In this document: positions 62,186 through 64,000 of the stretch, in pieces
Numbering within the stretch: position 1 is the first letter of the stretch
Layout: every line of letters begins with the position of its first letter
Origin: Qipengyuania polymorpha
Lineage (GTDB): Bacteria; Pseudomonadota; Alphaproteobacteria; Sphingomonadales; Sphingomonadaceae
Assembly: GCF_019711435.1 (NCBI RefSeq)
Contig: NZ_JAIGNK010000001.1
Location: forward strand, 248,001 to 312,000
DNA: 64,000 nucleotides
Reading direction: 5' to 3'
Notes under the pieces: generated by a model
What the model was told of the DNA's origin: nothing
Database searches by the model: none
Seen by the model: only the letters and a program-made list of their open reading frames with translations
Made by a program: the position numbers and the translations under genes

Positions 62186-62214
62186 AATGTTCCTGTTTTG
62201 TTCTCGCCTGTCAA
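62186..62214 (-). promoter_or_regulatory. Sigma70-like promoter with embedded LexA box
   Basis: Read on the minus strand: TTGACA (62214-62209), a 17-bp spacer, then AACATT (62191-62186) as -10. The spacer holds GAAC-N7-GAAC (62203-62189), identical to the documented alphaproteobacterial LexA operator GTTC-N7-GTTC. The operator overlaps the -10 element, the normal position for repression. The small membrane-protein gene starts about 95 bp downstream. Confidence 0.7.
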
Positions 62215-62347
62215 GCGCTTTTCGCGCCCGGATTCCCTTTTTCTGCGATGAATTGAGTCTGGATTTCTCGGGCAAAGGCCCCTATGTGCGCGCCGTTCGC
62301 TAAAGATTCGGCCAATCCGGGCCATTTCGAAGGCGGGCAAATCCACA

Positions 62348-62409
62348 TGGAAGGCGCTCATACCGGTGCCCGGCGCGGGATACTCCGCACCACGGGTTCC
62401 AGCCTTCCA
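62348..62409 (+). other. Structured leader upstream of rpsB
   Basis: TGGAAGGC (62348-62355) pairs with GCCTTCCA (62402-62409), and inside them GGTGC (62365-62369) pairs with GCACC (62387-62391). The nested stem ends 26 bp before the rpsB ATG. Ribosomal protein leaders are often autoregulatory; this one is a candidate S2-binding element. Confidence 0.4.
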
Positions 62410-62435
62410 GAGGTACAACCGGAAAGGAAATGACC

Positions 62436-63185
62436 ATGGCGGCTCCTACCGTCACCATGCAGCAACTGATCGAGGCCGGCGCACACTTCGGCCACCAGAC
62501 CCACCGTTGGAACCCGCGCATGAAGCCGTATATCTTCGGCGCGCGCAACGGCATCCACATCATCGACCTGTCGCAGTCCGTGCCGCTCTTCGCGCGCGCT
62601 CTCGACTTCATCAGCTCGACCGCACGTTCGGGCGGCAAGGTGCTGTTCGTCGGCACCAAGCGCCAGGCGCAGGACCCGATCCGCGAAGCAGCGCTCGCTT
62701 CGGGCCAGCACTTCGTCAACCACCGCTGGCTGGGCGGCATGCTCACCAACTGGAAGACGATTTCGCAGTCGATCAAGGAACTCAAGACCCTCGAGGAAAA
62801 GCTTTCGGGTGACACCGGCGGCCTGACCAAGAAGGAAGTCCTGAACCTGACGCGCAAGAAGGACAAGCTGGAGCTTTCGCTCGGCGGTATCCGCGACATG
62901 GGCGGCATTCCCGACGTGATGTTCGTCATCGACGCCAACAAGGAAGACCTCGCCATCAAGGAAGCCAACGTGCTTGGCATCCCCGTGGTCGCCGTGCTCG
63001 ACACCAATGTCGATCCCAACGGCATCGCCTTCCCGATCCCGGGCAATGACGACGCTGCGCGCGCCATCAAGCTCTATTGCGATGCGGTTGCCGAAGCAGC
63101 CCGCAGCGGCAAGGGCGAAGGCGTGACCGACAGCGGCGCAGACGTCGGCGCGATGGAAAATCCGCCGGAAGAAGCCGCGGCTTAA
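62436..63185 (+). CDS. rpsB: 30S ribosomal protein S2
   Basis: A 249-residue ribosomal protein of normal length: [41 protein letters not shown] near the start, and [33 protein letters not shown] toward the C-terminus. I use the ATG at 62436, because GGAAAGGAA is correctly placed for it; an ATG two codons earlier (62430) overlaps that site. tsf follows 119 bp downstream. Confidence 0.98.
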   Translation: MAAPTVTMQQLIEAGAHFGHQTHRWNPRMKPYIFGARNGIHIIDLSQSVPLFARALDFISSTARSGGKVLFVGTKRQAQDPIREAALASGQHFVNHRWLGGMLTNWKTISQSIKELKTLEEKLSGDTGGLTKKEVLNLTRKKDKLELSLGGIRDMGGIPDVMFVIDANKEDLAIKEANVLGIPVVAVLDTNVDPNGIAFPIPGNDDAARAIKLYCDAVAEAARSGKGEGVTDSGADVGAMENPPEEAAA

Positions 63186-63240
63186 GCCCGTACCCGTTCG
63201 GCGGGGGCGCAATGTCCCCGTCACATTTGCGAGATACGCG

Positions 63241-63279
63241 CCGGGCCGCTGAAACCAGCAGGCCCGGTGCCTTCGCACC
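63241..63279 (+). other. Two stem-loops in the rpsB-tsf gap
   Basis: CCGGGCC (63241-63247) with GGCCCGG (63261-63267), extended inward by GCTG/CAGC, forms one stable hairpin; GGTGC/GCACC (63266-63270 and 63275-63279) forms another with loop CTTC that overlaps it slightly. There is no U-run. In E. coli the rpsB-tsf gap also contains a partial terminator, so an attenuator or processing site is possible. Confidence 0.45.
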
Positions 63280-63304
63280 AAAACCTCCCAAGAAGGAAAT
63301 TACC

Positions 63305-64000
63305 ATGGCTGCATTCACTGCTGCTGACGTAAAGGCCCTGCGCGAGAAGACCGGCGCGGGCATGATGGACGCCAAGAAGGCGCTCGAAGCCGCTGGCGGC
63401 GATATCGAAGCCGCTGTCGACGCACTGCGCGCCAAGGGCCTCGCCACCGCCCAGAAGAAGTCGAGCCGCACCGCAGCCGAAGGTCTCGTCGGCCTCGCCG
63501 TCGAAGGCACGAAGGGCGTTGCCGTCGAAGTAAACTCGGAAACGGACTTCGTTGCGAAGAACGACAAGTTCCAGGACTTCGTCCGCAAGACCACTAGCGT
63601 CGCGCTCGGCGTGGACGGTGACGACGTCGAAGCCCTCAAGGCTGCCGGCTATCCCGAAGGCGGCACCGTCGCCGAGAAGCTGACCGACAACGTCGCCACC
63701 ATCGGTGAAAACCAGCAGGTCCGCCGCATGAAGACCGTTTCGGTCACCAACGGCGTGATCGTGCCCTACATGCACAACGCTGTCGCTTCCGACCTCGGCA
63801 AGATCGGCGTTCTCGTCGCTCTCGAAAGCGAAGGCGACAAGGCCAAGCTCGAAGAACTCGGCAAGAAGCTCGGCATGCACATCGCCGCTGCTTTCCCGCA
63901 GGCTCTTACCGCAGAAGGCCTCGACGCCGACGTGATCGCACGCGAACGTGCCATCGCGCAGGAAAAGGCTGCCGAAAGCGGCAAGCCCGAAAACGTCCAG
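63305..64000 (+). CDS. tsf: Elongation factor Ts, cut by the right edge
   Basis: 232 codons of EF-Ts, the nucleotide-exchange factor of EF-Tu. The N-terminal UBA-like module [32 protein letters not shown] and the TDFVAKN motif (about 79-85), which contacts EF-Tu, are intact. The C-terminal part lies beyond the window. AGAAGG precedes the ATG at 63305. Confidence 0.97.
   Translation, partial: MAAFTAADVKALREKTGAGMMDAKKALEAAGGDIEAAVDALRAKGLATAQKKSSRTAAEGLVGLAVEGTKGVAVEVNSETDFVAKNDKFQDFVRKTTSVALGVDGDDVEALKAAGYPEGGTVAEKLTDNVATIGENQQVRRMKTVSVTNGVIVPYMHNAVASDLGKIGVLVALESEGDKAKLEELGKKLGMHIAAAFPQALTAEGLDADVIARERAIAQEKAAESGKPENVQ

Larger units (their letters stand above)
62091..62435. other. 345-bp intergenic region: SOS promoter on the minus strand, structured rpsB leader on the plus strand
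   Basis: The left half carries the LexA box and the -35/-10 elements for the minus-strand small gene. The right half is the rpsB leader with a long-range stem (62348-62355 with 62402-62409) shortly before the GGAAAGGAA ribosome-binding site. I see no further gene in it. Confidence 0.6.

Overview
The window looks like a chromosomal core segment of an alphaproteobacterium, most likely Sphingomonadales and plausibly Erythrobacteraceae (Erythrobacter/Qipengyuania type). That placement is inferred from the high GC content, the class I lysyl-tRNA synthetase, an NDUFS4-type complex I subunit, a DUF6456 protein, the short SRP RNA directly upstream of dnaX-ybaB, a LexA box of the alphaproteobacterial GTTC-N7-GTTC type, and gene content typical of that order. 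I see no insertion sequence, prophage, CRISPR array or rRNA operon. The window cuts two genes: a methionine gamma-lyase at the left edge and tsf at the right edge.

Layout. 1-7 kb: methionine gamma-lyase with a divergent Lrp regulator, a secreted esterase, class I LysRS, a prolyl-4-hydroxylase-like oxygenase, cytochrome b561 and an RcnB-like protein. 7-13.8 kb: an accessory-looking stretch with a LacI-type protein that has lost its DNA-binding domain, a Tat-exported class V aminotransferase, an AraC regulator, an FKBP isomerase, an EEP-family gene flanked by two copies of a small membrane-protein gene, and a compositionally atypical orphan. 13.8-25.5 kb: ettA, an M28 peptidase, a diguanylate cyclase, a MATE-DUF1800-DUF1501 gene set, tRNA-Pro and tRNA(CAT), a cytosolic histidine kinase and a second Lrp regulator. 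25-30.4 kb: a holin-like gene, aroQ, accB and accC in one orientation, and another tRNA-Pro. 30.6-38.9 kb: yajC-secD-secF, regulators, uup with a uracil-DNA-glycosylase-family gene, and an amidohydrolase. 39-45 kb: SIMPL protein, PepSY protein plus response regulator plus PhoQ-like kinase, chorismate mutase and a polyprenyl synthase. 45.6-57.4 kb: hrpB, NDUFS4, SRP RNA-dnaX-ybaB, lon, HU, rlmB and tRNA-Tyr. 57.4-64 kb: a winged-helix/TPR regulator, a KAS III-like enzyme, psd-pssA, a small membrane protein behind an apparent SOS promoter, and rpsB-tsf.

Most genes are housekeeping: translation (lysK, ettA, rpsB, tsf, rlmB, four tRNAs), protein export (yajC-secDF, SRP RNA), lipid synthesis (accBC, psd, pssA, a KAS III-like enzyme) and protein or DNA maintenance (lon, HU, dnaX, hrpB). 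The points most worth following are: (1) a LexA box inside a sigma70-like promoter that drives an uncharacterised small membrane protein next to pssA; (2) a repeated TTCA direct-repeat box upstream of the PepSY gene and of the lipoprotein gene that flank a PhoP/PhoQ-like pair; (3) a holin-like gene leading the aroQ-accB-accC cluster; (4) a histidine kinase with a degenerate ATP-binding domain; (5) the duplicated small membrane gene around the EEP gene; and (6) the HTH-less LacI protein. Coordinates and motifs were read by eye, and family names come from recognised motifs rather than database searches.
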